64,000 nucleotides of DNA from Crateriforma conspicua (GTDB lineage: Bacteria; Planctomycetota; Planctomycetia; Pirellulales; Pirellulaceae), in assembly GCF_007752935.1 (NCBI RefSeq), contig NZ_CP036319.1, positions 5,250,501 to 5,314,500 on the forward strand. The letters are read 5' to 3'. The notes under the pieces are model-generated. The model was not told where the DNA came from. It worked only from the letters and a program-made list of their open reading frames with translations, and did no database searches. Numbering within the stretch: position 1 is the stretch's first letter; every line of letters begins with the position of its first letter. Made by a program: the position numbers and the translations under genes. Shown one piece after another: positions 11,442-21,922 of this stretch.

Positions 11442-12161
11442 ATGCCCAGTGATCCCAACGAAACGGTTTACGACATCCGCGGATTGACCAAGATCTATCC
11501 GATGGGCGAAGTCGAGGTCCACGCCCTGCGTGGCGTGAATCTGCGGATTCCTGAGAGTGAATTCGTTGTCTTGCTAGGCCCCAGCGGCAGCGGCAAAAGC
11601 ACCTTGCTGAACATCATGGGCGGATTGGACGTTCCGACCGACGGCGAAGTCCGTTACCGCGATCTGGACATGACACGCGCGGACGCCAACCGATTGACGT
11701 GGTTCCGACGAGAATCCGTTGGTTTCGTCTTCCAGTTCTACAACCTGATTCCCAGTCTGACGGCACGCGAAAATGTCAGTCTGGTGACCGACATCGCCAC
11801 CGATCCGATGACCGCCGAAGAAGCGTTGGACATTGTGGGGCTGTCCGATCGTTTGGACCATTTCCCCAGTCAGCTTTCCGGAGGACAACAACAGCGGGTG
11901 GCCATCGCCCGGGCCATCGCCAAAAGACCCGATGTCCTTTTATGCGATGAACCCACCGGTGCATTGGACGCTCATACGGGAATCACTGTTTTGGAGGCGA
12001 TTTCCAACATCAATGCAGAATTAGGGACGACGACGGCCGTGATCACACACAACGCGGCGATTGGTCAGATCGCCGACCGAATTGTGTCCATGCGAGATGG
12101 TGTGATTGTCGATGAAACGCGCAATTCCACCAAAGCGCCCGTGTCATCGATGTCCTGGTGA
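11442..12161 (+). CDS. ABC transporter ATP-binding protein (MacB/LolD type)
   Basis: A 239-aa ATPase with Walker [11 protein letters not shown]-loop in [10 protein letters not shown], signature LSGGQQQR, Walker [13 protein letters not shown] and H-loop VITHN. The LDEPTGALD-type Walker B and the following FtsX-like permease and HlyD-like adaptor place it in the MacB/LolD/DevA branch, which drives export or lipoprotein/peptide transport rather than import. The frame continues upstream to 11007, but recognisable sequence starts at the ATG at 11442. It ends 6 bases before the permease ATG, so both are surely co-translated. Confidence 0.93.
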   Translation: MPSDPNETVYDIRGLTKIYPMGEVEVHALRGVNLRIPESEFVVLLGPSGSGKSTLLNIMGGLDVPTDGEVRYRDLDMTRADANRLTWFRRESVGFVFQFYNLIPSLTARENVSLVTDIATDPMTAEEALDIVGLSDRLDHFPSQLSGGQQQRVAIARAIAKRPDVLLCDEPTGALDAHTGITVLEAISNINAELGTTTAVITHNAAIGQIADRIVSMRDGVIVDETRNSTKAPVSSMSW

Positions 12162-12167
12162 TTGGCG

Positions 12168-14531
12168 ATGCGTAGTCTGCATCGAAAGATGTTTCGTGAA
12201 CTTTGGCAAAGCAGAGGTCAATCGCTTGCCATTGCCGCAGTGATCGCCAGTGGCGTTGCGGTGTTTGTGATGTCGTTGGGAACCCTGCGATTCTTGCTGG
12301 ACACACGCGACGCTTACTACGATCGCTATCGTTTCGCCGATCTATTCGTCACCGTCAATCGGGCTCCGGTGCATCTTGCCGAAACGGTCGCCTTGTTTCC
12401 CGGCGTCGCTCGCGTGCAGTCCAGAATCGTCAGCGACGTCACATTGGACGTTCCCGGCTTGGCCGAACCCGCGGTCGGTCGCATCATTTCGCTGCCAGAC
12501 CGGCGGCCATTGCCGTTGAACAACCTGCACCTGAAAGACGGGCGTTTTCCCGATCCACAACGCCCGGACGAAGTTTTGGTCAGTGCGGCGTTTGTGGATG
12601 CGAACAATCTCAGAATCGGCGATCGAATCTCCGCGATCATCAACGAACGTCTTCAAGAACTGGTTGTCGTGGGTGTGGCATTGTCACCGGAATATGTTTT
12701 CGAAATTCGCGGCGGCGATCTCTTGCCCGACAACCGACGATTCGGTGTGTTGTGGCAACCCGAACGCCACGTCGAGGCCGCATTCGACATGGACGGCGCC
12801 TTCAACAGCCTTGCCATTCAAGTTCAACGCGGGGGCAATATCGAGGATATCAAAGCCAGGCTGGACCGGTTGCTTGAACCTTATGGAAGCGTCGGCGCGA
12901 TCGACCGAACCCAGCAACTGTCGGCTCGCTTTCTGGATGACGAAATACGATCACTTCGCAGCACCGGATTGATTTCGCCGATCATTTTCTTGTCCGTCGC
13001 GGCGTTCCTGTTGAACTTGGTCGCATCGCGTCGGGTCGCGACGCAACGCGGCATCATCGCATCGTTGAAAGCATTCGGGTACACCAATCGCGAAATCGGA
13101 TGGCACTACCTTCAACCCGCGTTGATGGTGGCGGCGATGGCCGCGGTGACCGGTTCGTTTCTCGGATACTGGATGGGCGGCGGCCTGGCAAAGTTGTACA
13201 TGGAATTCTATCGGTTCCCGACCTTTGTTTACCAACCTGACTTTCGCGTCATCGCGTTGGCGATTGTGATTGCTTTGGCGGCAGCGGTGATCGGATCGTT
13301 GCGGTCGGTCTACCGTGCGATTGACTTTCAACCGGCCGAAGCGATGCGTCCCGAAGCCCCCAAGGTGTACCGTCGTTCTTGGCTGGAGCGTCTGGGGCTT
13401 TCGCATTGGTTCCCCGTGGTCGTGCGGATGATCGTGCGAACCATCGAACGCAAATCGGTCAGCGCCGCGATGTCGTCACTTGGCATCGCCGCGGCCGTGT
13501 CCGTGGTGGTGATGAGCGGTTTTTTCCAGGACGCGTTGGATGAACTGATTCGCTTTCAGTTCTGGCAATCACAGCGACATGACATTCAACTGGTGTTCAC
13601 GCAAACCACATCGCCGGACGTCCTGGACGACTTGCGACACATGCCCGGGGTGCAACACGTCGAACCCATGCGTGCCGTGGCCGTTCATCTGCGGCACCGG
13701 CATCATGATTACAGGACCAGCATTTTGGGCTTGGAACCCAATGGTTTGCTTTATCGTTTGCTTCGCCCCGATGGCCAGCAGGTCACGATTCCCGATCACG
13801 GAATCGTTGTCAGCGACGCACTGGCGGAACGTTTGGATGTCCGTGCTGGAGATTTGATTCACGTTCAAGTGTTGGAGGGCCAGCGTCCGAGTCGCGATCT
13901 GGTCGTCAGCATGGTGACGAAAGAATACGCGGGCATGAACGCTTACATGGACCGTCAAACACTGAATCGCTTGATGAGCGAGACCGACGCCGTGTCGGCA
14001 GCCTTCTTGACCGTCGATTCGCGTCACCAAGCGACGCTATATCAAGACTTCAAGCAAACACCGCGAGTCGCTGCGGTGTCGGTCAAACGTGCGACTGTGG
14101 AACAGTTCGATGAAACCATCGCCAAGAATCAAAACACCATGCTTTCGTTCACATTGCTGTTTGCAGGAATCATTGCGGTCGGGGTGGTTTACAACACCGC
14201 CAGGATCGCCGTCGACGAACGCGCTCGTGAACTGGCAACCTTGCGAGTGATCGGATTCACACGCGGCGAAGTGTCGACGATCCTGTTGGGCGAACTTGCA
14301 TTGATCACGCTTGCGGCGATTCCATTGGGTTGGGCGATCGGATATGGCTTCTGTTACGCGATGGTCAAAGGCTTTGAATCCGAATCCTTTCGAATCCCAT
14401 TGACAATCACCGTCGCCAGTTATGCGCGGTCGGCACTGCTGGTCACGCTGGCGTCGGCAATCAGCGGCCTGATCGTGCGGCGCCGACTGGACCATTTGGA
14501 CTTGGTCGACGTTTTGAAAAGCCGCGAGTAA
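12168..14531 (+). CDS. FtsX-family ABC transporter permease (DevC/MacB type)
   Basis: A 787-aa membrane protein. A first membrane helix lies at about residues 17-40, then a large soluble domain (to about 260) containing the MacB periplasmic-core type sequence, three helices (about 265-375), a second soluble domain, and three C-terminal helices with the FtsX motif ARELATLRVIGFTRGEV between them. This is the duplicated FtsX layout with two extracytoplasmic domains. A TTG at 12162 would add two residues. With the upstream ATPase and downstream adaptor it forms a three-part export pump; the substrate is unknown. Confidence 0.9.
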   Translation: MRSLHRKMFRELWQSRGQSLAIAAVIASGVAVFVMSLGTLRFLLDTRDAYYDRYRFADLFVTVNRAPVHLAETVALFPGVARVQSRIVSDVTLDVPGLAEPAVGRIISLPDRRPLPLNNLHLKDGRFPDPQRPDEVLVSAAFVDANNLRIGDRISAIINERLQELVVVGVALSPEYVFEIRGGDLLPDNRRFGVLWQPERHVEAAFDMDGAFNSLAIQVQRGGNIEDIKARLDRLLEPYGSVGAIDRTQQLSARFLDDEIRSLRSTGLISPIIFLSVAAFLLNLVASRRVATQRGIIASLKAFGYTNREIGWHYLQPALMVAAMAAVTGSFLGYWMGGGLAKLYMEFYRFPTFVYQPDFRVIALAIVIALAAAVIGSLRSVYRAIDFQPAEAMRPEAPKVYRRSWLERLGLSHWFPVVVRMIVRTIERKSVSAAMSSLGIAAAVSVVVMSGFFQDALDELIRFQFWQSQRHDIQLVFTQTTSPDVLDDLRHMPGVQHVEPMRAVAVHLRHRHHDYRTSILGLEPNGLLYRLLRPDGQQVTIPDHGIVVSDALAERLDVRAGDLIHVQVLEGQRPSRDLVVSMVTKEYAGMNAYMDRQTLNRLMSETDAVSAAFLTVDSRHQATLYQDFKQTPRVAAVSVKRATVEQFDETIAKNQNTMLSFTLLFAGIIAVGVVYNTARIAVDERARELATLRVIGFTRGEVSTILLGELALITLAAIPLGWAIGYGFCYAMVKGFESESFRIPLTITVASYARSALLVTLASAISGLIVRRRLDHLDLVDVLKSRE

Positions 14532-14563
14532 TCACCGTTTCATTTGGACGAGCCGTTTCAATT

Positions 14564-15763
14564 ATGTCATTCGCGAAAAAGATCGTTCTGTGGTCCATCG
14601 TCCTGGCGTTGCTGGGCGGTGCCGGATATTTCGCATTGTCGCCGCGTCCCGTGATGGTCGACACCGAAGTGCTTCAAATTGGATCGTTGACCGTATCGAT
14701 CGAAGACGACGGGGTCACTCGGATTCGTGAACGCTACGTCGTTTCGGCGCCTCTTTCCAGCCGATTGCTGCGTATCACCTGGGATGTAGGCGACGAAGTT
14801 CTGTCCGACCAGACCGTCTTGGCTCGCTTGGAACCGACCAACCCGCAACTGCTGGATCCGCGCGAAGTCGCCCAAGCTCAGGCACGCATCCGGGCGGCCG
14901 AACAGCGACTGGAAACGGCCAAGGCCGAACTATCGCAGTCGGAAGCCGAACTGCAGTTTGCCGAGCGAGAAATGGGCCGCCTGAGAAAGTTGCTGTCCGC
15001 CAATGCAACATCGCAAACGGAATTTGAACAAAAGGAATTGCAGTTCCGCCAACTGACCGAAAAAGTCCGCGCAGCAACGTTCGGCGTCGATATCGCGGAG
15101 TATGAATTGGAGCTTCAACGTGCCGCATTGATTCTGACCGAATCGCCCGAAGACAGCGGTAAAGCAATGGCGTTGGAGATTCGTGCGCCGATCAACGGAC
15201 GGGTGCTGAGAATCTATGAAGAAAGCACGACGGTGGTCACCGCGGGCCAGCCGTTGATGGAACTTGGTGACCCCAGCGATTTGGAAGTCGTCGTCGATGT
15301 GCTATCACGCGATGCCGTTCGCATTTCCGCGGGCGATCACGTCATCATGAACCAATGGGGCGGCGCAGATCCGCTTCACGGCGTCGTGCGTCTCATCGAA
15401 CCCTCAGGGTTCACCAAAGTTTCCGCACTGGGAGTCGAAGAACAACGAGTCAACGTGATCGTGGATTTCGCCGACCCAAGTGGAAACCCCGCCATGTTGG
15501 GCGACAACTTTCGCGTGGACTGCCAGATCGTGACGTGGAGTACGGACGAGACGCTGGTTGTTCCCACCAGCGCCCTTTATCGCGACGGCCCCCAATGGAT
15601 GCTGTTCCGTGTCGAAGGCGGACGGGCAGTCTCAGCCGCCGTGCAAATCGGCAAAAACAATGGCATGAAAGCTGAAATCATCTCCGGTGCAAACCCTGGT
15701 GACCAAGTGATCGTCTACCCGAGTGATGAAGTATCCGATGGCGTGCTGGTCCACCAACGATAA
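14564..15763 (+). CDS. HlyD-family periplasmic adaptor subunit
   Basis: A 399-aa membrane fusion protein: N-terminal anchor helix (residues 7-26), first half of a lipoyl/barrel-sandwich domain (ERYVVSAPLSSRLLRITWDVGDEV), a long helical hairpin (about 100-195, rich in E, A, Q) and the second lipoyl half (EIRAPINGRVLRIYEES), then beta-barrel and membrane-proximal domains. Such subunits bridge an inner-membrane pump to an outer-membrane channel. It lies 32 bases after the permease. No TolC-like gene is visible nearby. Confidence 0.9.
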   Translation: MSFAKKIVLWSIVLALLGGAGYFALSPRPVMVDTEVLQIGSLTVSIEDDGVTRIRERYVVSAPLSSRLLRITWDVGDEVLSDQTVLARLEPTNPQLLDPREVAQAQARIRAAEQRLETAKAELSQSEAELQFAEREMGRLRKLLSANATSQTEFEQKELQFRQLTEKVRAATFGVDIAEYELELQRAALILTESPEDSGKAMALEIRAPINGRVLRIYEESTTVVTAGQPLMELGDPSDLEVVVDVLSRDAVRISAGDHVIMNQWGGADPLHGVVRLIEPSGFTKVSALGVEEQRVNVIVDFADPSGNPAMLGDNFRVDCQIVTWSTDETLVVPTSALYRDGPQWMLFRVEGGRAVSAAVQIGKNNGMKAEIISGANPGDQVIVYPSDEVSDGVLVHQR

Positions 15764-15818
15764 GATTTCCGATGTCGTCCTTCCGCGTCTGTTCTTCCTC
15801 TGGTGACCAACGCTTGCC

Positions 15819-16877
15819 ATGAAGACAAGCCCAATAGCCGACAGCGTTCCCCCGTTCCTACCGCATCCATTGTGGCGGGGTGGTCATCTACAGACGTTAG
15901 CGACGCTGCGTTCAGGCCAGTCGCCCATTTTGAGACCGATTCGCCATCTGGTTCCAACTCGCGACGACGACACCATTGTCCTACACGAAGACTTGCCTAC
16001 GTTGCCGGATGATGAATCGCGACTTGATATCGCCGGGCCGACGCCGTCCGTTTTGCTGGTTCATGGTCTTTGTGGTTGCCATCGATCGTCCTACATGGTG
16101 CGGATCGCTGACCGGCTGACACGGAGAGGCATCCGAGTGTTTCGGATGGACCAACGTGGATGCGGTGCCGCAACCAAGCTTTCGAATCAAATCACCCACG
16201 CGGGCCGCAGTGATGACTGTGCCGACGCGTTGGACTACATCGCGTCGCGAACCGACGGTCCCTTGGGCGTGGCGGGGTTTTCGATGGGCGGCAACCAGGT
16301 GCTTCGGATGCTAGGACATCGATCAGAGCACCATTCGTCCGATCTTTTTGATCGACTATTTGCGGCCTTCGTTGTTGCTCCACCAGTGGACCTGGCACGC
16401 TGCAGTCGGCACATGTTGACGGGTCTGCGTCGCATCTACAGCCGGTATTTTTTAAAACGCTTGCTGCGTGGGCTTCCGCACGTCGCCCGGCGTCACCAAT
16501 GGGTCGATGACTTGTTGGCGACCGCCCCACCCAAAACGCTGTGGGATTTTGACGACCGGCTGACCGCACCGCTGGCAGGATTCGAGGACGCAAGGCATTA
16601 CTACGAAACCTGTTCGGCCCGCCGGGTCACCCGATCGATTCGCACGCCGACATGCTTGGTCGCCGCGATCGATGACCCGATCGTTCCGCTCACCTGTTTC
16701 CAAGGTGACCAGGCAGCAGAATTTTCAACTTCGGTCCAGCAAGTGTTGGTGCCCGGCGGTGGGCACTTGGGTTTTGTCGACCGCCGGGGAAATTGCTGGA
16801 CCGACGGTGTCGCGGAGACCTATTTTTCAACCCAATTCGGGGTCGGCTCGATATCGTCGGCCACGGGCGAACCCTGA
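15819..16877 (+). CDS. YheT-like alpha/beta-fold hydrolase
   Basis: A 352-aa alpha/beta hydrolase. Typical YheT/AbhD sequence is seen: FLPHPLWRGGHLQTL at the start, LLVHGLCG with the oxyanion loop, RGCG, the nucleophile elbow GFSMGGN (Ser near residue 154) and a late His in GGGHLGFVD. An Asp in AIDDPIVP completes the triad. Family members act as carboxylesterases or thioesterases of unclear substrate. Its last 58 bases overlap the 3' end of the convergent ferredoxin gene. Confidence 0.87.
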   Translation: MKTSPIADSVPPFLPHPLWRGGHLQTLATLRSGQSPILRPIRHLVPTRDDDTIVLHEDLPTLPDDESRLDIAGPTPSVLLVHGLCGCHRSSYMVRIADRLTRRGIRVFRMDQRGCGAATKLSNQITHAGRSDDCADALDYIASRTDGPLGVAGFSMGGNQVLRMLGHRSEHHSSDLFDRLFAAFVVAPPVDLARCSRHMLTGLRRIYSRYFLKRLLRGLPHVARRHQWVDDLLATAPPKTLWDFDDRLTAPLAGFEDARHYYETCSARRVTRSIRTPTCLVAAIDDPIVPLTCFQGDQAAEFSTSVQQVLVPGGGHLGFVDRRGNCWTDGVAETYFSTQFGVGSISSATGEP

Positions 16878-17182
16878 TCCTTGCGACCGCTGCCTTCCAA
16901 TCGACTGATCAGACGCACGGACATGTCGTGATCACAGGCGATTTGGCAGCTGAGCCGTACACCAGGCTGGTCGACTTCACGGACTTTTAACGTTTCTTTT
17001 TCCGCGGCGGTCATTTTGTCCGGTTCGCCGTCCAAAAATTCGACGCGACACGTCGTGCATCGGCTGACGCCGCCACAGGCGTGCAATTGATCCGTCCCGG
17101 CGTCGTCGACCAGAGCCTTGATCAACCGCTTTCCAGGGGCGACTTCGAATTCGCCCACGCCTTCGATCGTCAATTTTGGCAT
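16820..17182 (-). CDS. 2Fe-2S ferredoxin
   Basis: A 120-aa plant/adrenodoxin-like ferredoxin. The cluster ligands are in HACGGVSRCTTCRVEFLDG (C-x5-C-x2-C) and, downstream, RLSCQI, giving the usual four cysteines. The chosen ATG at 17182 is preceded by GAGG at good distance, and the longer frame to 17338 has no ferredoxin-like sequence. It would pass electrons to an oxygenase or reductase not seen in the window. The C-terminal tail of about 25 residues is charged and overlaps the end of the hydrolase gene. Confidence 0.92.
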   Translation of the reverse strand: MPKLTIEGVGEFEVAPGKRLIKALVDDAGTDQLHACGGVSRCTTCRVEFLDGEPDKMTAAEKETLKVREVDQPGVRLSCQIACDHDMSVRLISRLEGSGRKDQGSPVADDIEPTPNWVEK

Positions 17183-17416
17183 CGCTGTTACCTCGTGCTG
17201 ATGGGAATCGGTGGTGCGGGATCGATGGCAAAAAACTGGTCGATCCCAGCGGAAGACCGAACACTGTAGTGTCCGGTGTGGCGGTGCACAGTCCGCCAAA
17301 CGGCCCGTCGGGCGGGGGTAACGACAAACTTTCGTCACGCCGGCATCGTCAAGACAGACTTGGCCGTTAAACTGGTGGGCTTGGCTGATACACGAAACGC
17401 GAACGGATTTTCCTGT

Positions 17417-20400
17417 ATGGATTTGCTTTCAAGTGATTCACTAGCAGCATTTGGCTTGTTGGTGGTGGAAGCCGCACAAAATCTGGTCGACGTCCACGAT
17501 GAATCGCTGGACAAACGCGCCGCGTTGCTGAAAGTCGAACAGCCCACATTGCACCAGAACGATGGGGATATCCGATTCGATTTTCGTGTCGCCGGGAATC
17601 GTCAAAAAACCGAAACCGTCCAGATCCACATCATTCCCGACGACGATATCGACTTGGACGAAGTCGAAGCCTTCCAGGTTTCGTTGCGTGCCGACGCGGT
17701 TTGCGAATGCGTCAGTTTTCAACGCGACGGTTCGTGTCCGCACACGTTGGCCAGTGCCTGGTGGCTTCAAGAACAGTTGGGCCGACGAAACATCCAACAG
17801 GTGCTGGAATTTTTCGGGACCCTGGAACGCGATTCTGTATCCGACGGTCGCGAACTGGTCAAAGAATTGTTGACCCTGGCCGACAATTTACAGCAGTCAG
17901 AAGAAGTTCCCACCACGCGGTTGCAATGGCGGATCGGCATCACTGACGCACGTTATTACTGTCCGGTGTCGGTGCGTGCTTATGAACAACGTCCACGCAA
18001 AAGCGGTCGAGGATGGACCAAAGGTCGTGAACTGAGGGCTTACGATCTTTTGCAAAGGAATTTCAGCCTCCAGCCGATCGACGGCCAAATCGCCGCATTG
18101 GTGGCCGACCCCAGCTACAGCTTCAACGAAGACCACTTCAGCGAATTCCAGGCCATCCGATTGTTGATCGGACACCCCAACGTCGTTTGGGACGACCAGG
18201 ATGCGCGGGGTGTGTCCGTTCAATCAGGACAATTGTCACTGGCGATCGAAGTTATCGAGATTGACGAAAGCGAAGCCGGTGACCAGGACGGTCCCGATCA
18301 AGAATCCTCTCCCGACGATGAAGCGATCCGCACCAAGTTTCGTCCCAAGTTGCACCTTGGCGGGCAACCGCTGAACCCCGAAGCTTGCGATATCATCAAG
18401 GGCTACGCCAGTCCGTCCGAACCGGTGCTGTTGATCGTCGATCAGGACCAAGATCGAATCGTCTATTGCCCGCTGCCGTCGCAACGCGCGATTCGCATGT
18501 TCGAATTCTTGCTGCGTTCCGATTGGGAAGACGCTTTGCTGGACTTTGAAACGGCCAATTTGTTGGCGGTCCAAGCGTCGAAGATCCATTCGTTGATCAA
18601 CGTCGACCTGCCGTTGCAACTGGCCGGTCCCTTGGAACCCGTCGAACCCGAACTGGTGATTGAATTACGACCGCGGGTGGGTGCCGGCACCAAGGTCGCG
18701 CTGGGAATGCACGACCCACGATTCGAACACTTGATGACGCCCGGTTCGCCGCCGCAGACGGTGACCTGTTTAACGCCCGAGGGCCCCATCCGGCTGGGCC
18801 GCGACTTGGCGGTTGAGCGAAACGCGGCCGACCAGGTGACCGAGCGGTTTGCCTTGCATCAATTTTCGTCCGACGGTTCCTATCGCTGGGTCGCCGAAAC
18901 CGACGAAGACTCGCTGGACTTGTTGGGACGTCTGCACGCCGCCGGCGAAGAAGCCCCGCGAATCATTTGGCCCGAAGGCGAATCGATACGCGTGCGTGGC
19001 GAAATCACACCGTCATCGTTGCGAGTCCAGATCGACGACCGGCGTGACTGGTTCGGCATGTCGGGAGTGATCGATCTTCAGGGCCACCAAGTCGCTTTGT
19101 CCGATGTCCTGTCGGCGGTTCAAGACAACCGATCGCTCGTCCGTGTCGGTGATCGTGAATTTGCCAAAATCAGTGACGAATTCCGCCAGCGTTTGCGGCA
19201 ATTAAGTGACAGCGTGGTGTCCGAACGCGGCGGCCTGAAGATCGCTGATGCGGCGGTTCCGTCGGTCCAAGACTTGATCGGCGAAGACGTCATTCTGGAA
19301 GCGGCTGATCGCTGGCACCAGTCGATTGAAAATCTGCAATCCTTACACGACTGGACACCTGAAAAGCCTTCCGAATTAGATGTGGAATTTCGGCACTATC
19401 AATTGGAAGGTTACCAATGGCTGGCCCGCCTAAGTCGCTGGGGCGTTGGTGGCGTCTTGGCCGATGACATGGGCCTGGGAAAAACGGTTCAAGCGTTGGG
19501 TGTTCTGTGCGATCGCGGCGATGGCGGCCCGGCCCTGGTCATCGCGCCGACCAGCGTGGGTGACAACTGGGTCCGCGAAGCAAACCGTTTTGCCCCCACA
19601 CTGAATCCGATCTTGTATCGCGATTCGAACCGCGATGAATTGATCAAAACTGCCAAAGCCAATGATTTGGTCATTGTCAGTTACCAATTGTTACAGCGGG
19701 ACGCGAAACGCTTTGCCAGTCGAATCTGGAACACCCTGGTATTGGATGAAGCCCAGTTCATCAAGAACGCACAAACCAAGACGGCCCAGTCCATTCGACG
19801 AATCGACGCCAACTGGCGGATCGGACTTTCCGGAACGCCGCTGGAAAATCACCTGGGCGAATTGTGGAGCCTGTTTCGAACCCTGAGCCCTGGATTGCTG
19901 GGATCCTGGGATCGTTTCCGCAACCGATTCGCTGAACCCATCGAACGCCACCGCGACGATGAACGTCGCACGTCATTGGCCCGTTTGGTACGTCCATTCA
20001 TCCTGCGTCGCACCAAAGAAAAAGTGTTGACCGAATTGCCACCGCGGACCGAAATCACGGTGCAGGCGGTTTTGTCCAAGGAAGAACGTCGCTTGTACGA
20101 GGAAGCCCGGATGGCCGCGGTCGCGGAATTGTCCGGTGCCGCGATTGCGGAAAAAGGCGAAGGCGATCGCCGAATTCGCACGCTCGCGTGGTTGACCAAA
20201 CTGCGTCAGCTTTCCTGCCATCCCCAGTTGGTCGATCGCTCGTGGAAAAAGGGTTCGGCCAAACTGAGCCTGATGATGGAATTGATCAACGAGTTGCGTG
20301 ACGAAGACCATCGGGCGTTGGTGTTCAGCCAGTTCGTCAAGCACTTGGATGTGGTTCGTAAACAATTGGACCAGCAAGGCATCGCCTATCAATACCTGGA

Positions 20401-20779
20401 CGGCAGCACGCCCGCCAAAGAACGCCAACGCCGCGTAGATGCTTTCCAAAATGGTGAAGGCGATCTGTTCTTGATTTCGCTGAAAGCCGGCGGAACGGGC
20501 TTGAACCTGACCGCTGCGGATTACGTTTTCCATCTGGATCCTTGGTGGAACCCGGCGGTGGAAGATCAGGCGACCGACCGGGCGCACCGTATCGGCCAAG
20601 AACGCCCGGTGACGGTCTATCGTCTGGTCGCCCAAGGGACCATCGAAGAACAGATTCTGCAAATGCACGCCGACAAACGTGAATTGGTCGCCGGTGTGTT
20701 GGACGGTACCGATGGGGCAGCCAAACTGAACACCCAAGACTTGATCAACCTGATCAAGGAAGGCGTGGCCCAATCGTAG
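17417..20779 (+). CDS. SNF2-family helicase with SWIM zinc finger
   Basis: A 1120-aa Swi2/Snf2 ATPase that would translocate on double-stranded DNA and remodel protein-DNA complexes. The SWIM motif C-x-C-x8-C-x-H is at residues 96-109 (CEC...CPH). The helicase core starts near 660 with FRHYQLEGYQWLARL, motif I DDMGLGKT (about 682), motif II DEAQ (about 776), the RRTKEKVLTELPPRTE segment and the C-terminal half with RALVFSQFVKHLDV and motif VI ATDRAHRIGQ. Start taken at the ATG before LLSSDSLAAFG. It stands alone between the ferredoxin and the DUF1611 cluster. Confidence 0.92.
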   Translation: MDLLSSDSLAAFGLLVVEAAQNLVDVHDESLDKRAALLKVEQPTLHQNDGDIRFDFRVAGNRQKTETVQIHIIPDDDIDLDEVEAFQVSLRADAVCECVSFQRDGSCPHTLASAWWLQEQLGRRNIQQVLEFFGTLERDSVSDGRELVKELLTLADNLQQSEEVPTTRLQWRIGITDARYYCPVSVRAYEQRPRKSGRGWTKGRELRAYDLLQRNFSLQPIDGQIAALVADPSYSFNEDHFSEFQAIRLLIGHPNVVWDDQDARGVSVQSGQLSLAIEVIEIDESEAGDQDGPDQESSPDDEAIRTKFRPKLHLGGQPLNPEACDIIKGYASPSEPVLLIVDQDQDRIVYCPLPSQRAIRMFEFLLRSDWEDALLDFETANLLAVQASKIHSLINVDLPLQLAGPLEPVEPELVIELRPRVGAGTKVALGMHDPRFEHLMTPGSPPQTVTCLTPEGPIRLGRDLAVERNAADQVTERFALHQFSSDGSYRWVAETDEDSLDLLGRLHAAGEEAPRIIWPEGESIRVRGEITPSSLRVQIDDRRDWFGMSGVIDLQGHQVALSDVLSAVQDNRSLVRVGDREFAKISDEFRQRLRQLSDSVVSERGGLKIADAAVPSVQDLIGEDVILEAADRWHQSIENLQSLHDWTPEKPSELDVEFRHYQLEGYQWLARLSRWGVGGVLADDMGLGKTVQALGVLCDRGDGGPALVIAPTSVGDNWVREANRFAPTLNPILYRDSNRDELIKTAKANDLVIVSYQLLQRDAKRFASRIWNTLVLDEAQFIKNAQTKTAQSIRRIDANWRIGLSGTPLENHLGELWSLFRTLSPGLLGSWDRFRNRFAEPIERHRDDERRTSLARLVRPFILRRTKEKVLTELPPRTEITVQAVLSKEERRLYEEARMAAVAELSGAAIAEKGEGDRRIRTLAWLTKLRQLSCHPQLVDRSWKKGSAKLSLMMELINELRDEDHRALVFSQFVKHLDVVRKQLDQQGIAYQYLDGSTPAKERQRRVDAFQNGEGDLFLISLKAGGTGLNLTAADYVFHLDPWWNPAVEDQATDRAHRIGQERPVTVYRLVAQGTIEEQILQMHADKRELVAGVLDGTDGAAKLNTQDLINLIKEGVAQS

Positions 20780-20863
20780 TTTGTCGGTGACGCCAGATTC
20801 CGTCGCGATCCTTTGCCCGCCAACGATTGATCCCAGCGTCTGAACTCTTATTCGACGGCAACA

Positions 20864-21922
20864 ATGGACCTTCGCAAATATCAACGCATCGCACTGTTGA
20901 CCGACGGATTTTCGACCCCTTTTTTGGCCAAGACCGCCATCAATCTAATGCGGTACCGTGGCGATGATGTGGTCGCGGTGATCGATCGCGATCATGCGGG
21001 ATCCGACGCCGGTACGGTTCTGGGAATCGATTCGCCAGCGAACGCCGGCATCCCCGTACTTGCAACGATCGATCAACACGACATCGATGCCGTTTTCGTG
21101 GGAATCGCGCCACCGGGCGGCAAATTACCGCCACGATGGGACGATCTGATTGCCGCCGCGATCGATCGAGGAATTGACGTCGTCTCGGGACTGCACGAAT
21201 TTCTATGCAACCGTTCCGAATGGGTTAGTGCGGCCGAGCGATCGGGCAGCCGTTTGATTGACGTTCGCAAAAACGATTTCAGATCCGTCGCCACCTGTGC
21301 CGCGTTTGACGAAAATTGCCTGCGCATCCATGCCATCGGTAACGATTGCAGCCTAGGAAAAATGGTGACCTGTTTGGAAATCCAAAAGGGTCTTCAACGT
21401 CGCGACCTGGACGCCGGTTTTGCGGCAACCGGACAAACCGGGATCATGATTGCCGGCACAGGTATTCCGATCGATTGCGTGGTCGCCGACTTCGTCAACG
21501 GTGCGGCTGAAAGTTTGACGCTGGCCCATCAGAACCACGACGTCTTGTTGATCGAAGGGCAGGGCAGTTTATCCCACCCGATGTTTTCGGCGGTCACGCT
21601 AGGCTTGCTGCACGGCTGCGCGCCCGATGGACTGGTGTTCTGTTATCAACCCGGTCGTGATTTCGTCAAAGGGCTTGATGGTGTTGCGATTCCACCGCTG
21701 CGTACATTGATGGATTTGTCCGTGGCGATGGCCAATTTGCGACACCCGTGTCGCCTCATCGGGATTGCCGCCAACACATCACTGCTATCCGATGCCGAAG
21801 CCGAATCAGAAATGCAGCGAGCTTGCGAGGAATTTGGTTTGCCGGTTTGCGATGTTTATCGCAATGGTCCCGATGTTTTGGTCGATGCCGTGATCCGTCT
21901 GAAGCAAGAACAACCATCCTGA
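20864..21922 (+). CDS. DUF1611 family protein, DgcN-like
   Basis: A 352-aa cytosolic protein of the DUF1611 family. The N-terminal Rossmann-like domain (to about residue 145) precedes a P-loop-like GNDCSLGKMVTCLEI stretch, GFAATGQTGIMIAG and LLIEGQGSLSHP. In marine proteobacteria a member (DgcN) N-acetylates D-glutamate, paired with an enolase-superfamily racemase (DgcA). Here the next gene is exactly such an enzyme, overlapping by one base (TGATG), then an antiporter and a LysR regulator. The D-glutamate assignment is inference from family and neighbourhood. Confidence 0.85.
   Translation: MDLRKYQRIALLTDGFSTPFLAKTAINLMRYRGDDVVAVIDRDHAGSDAGTVLGIDSPANAGIPVLATIDQHDIDAVFVGIAPPGGKLPPRWDDLIAAAIDRGIDVVSGLHEFLCNRSEWVSAAERSGSRLIDVRKNDFRSVATCAAFDENCLRIHAIGNDCSLGKMVTCLEIQKGLQRRDLDAGFAATGQTGIMIAGTGIPIDCVVADFVNGAAESLTLAHQNHDVLLIEGQGSLSHPMFSAVTLGLLHGCAPDGLVFCYQPGRDFVKGLDGVAIPPLRTLMDLSVAMANLRHPCRLIGIAANTSLLSDAEAESEMQRACEEFGLPVCDVYRNGPDVLVDAVIRLKQEQPS

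Noticed and set aside
19973-20884. Minus-strand open frame of 303 codons
   Set aside because: Antisense to the helicase core of the SNF2 gene.
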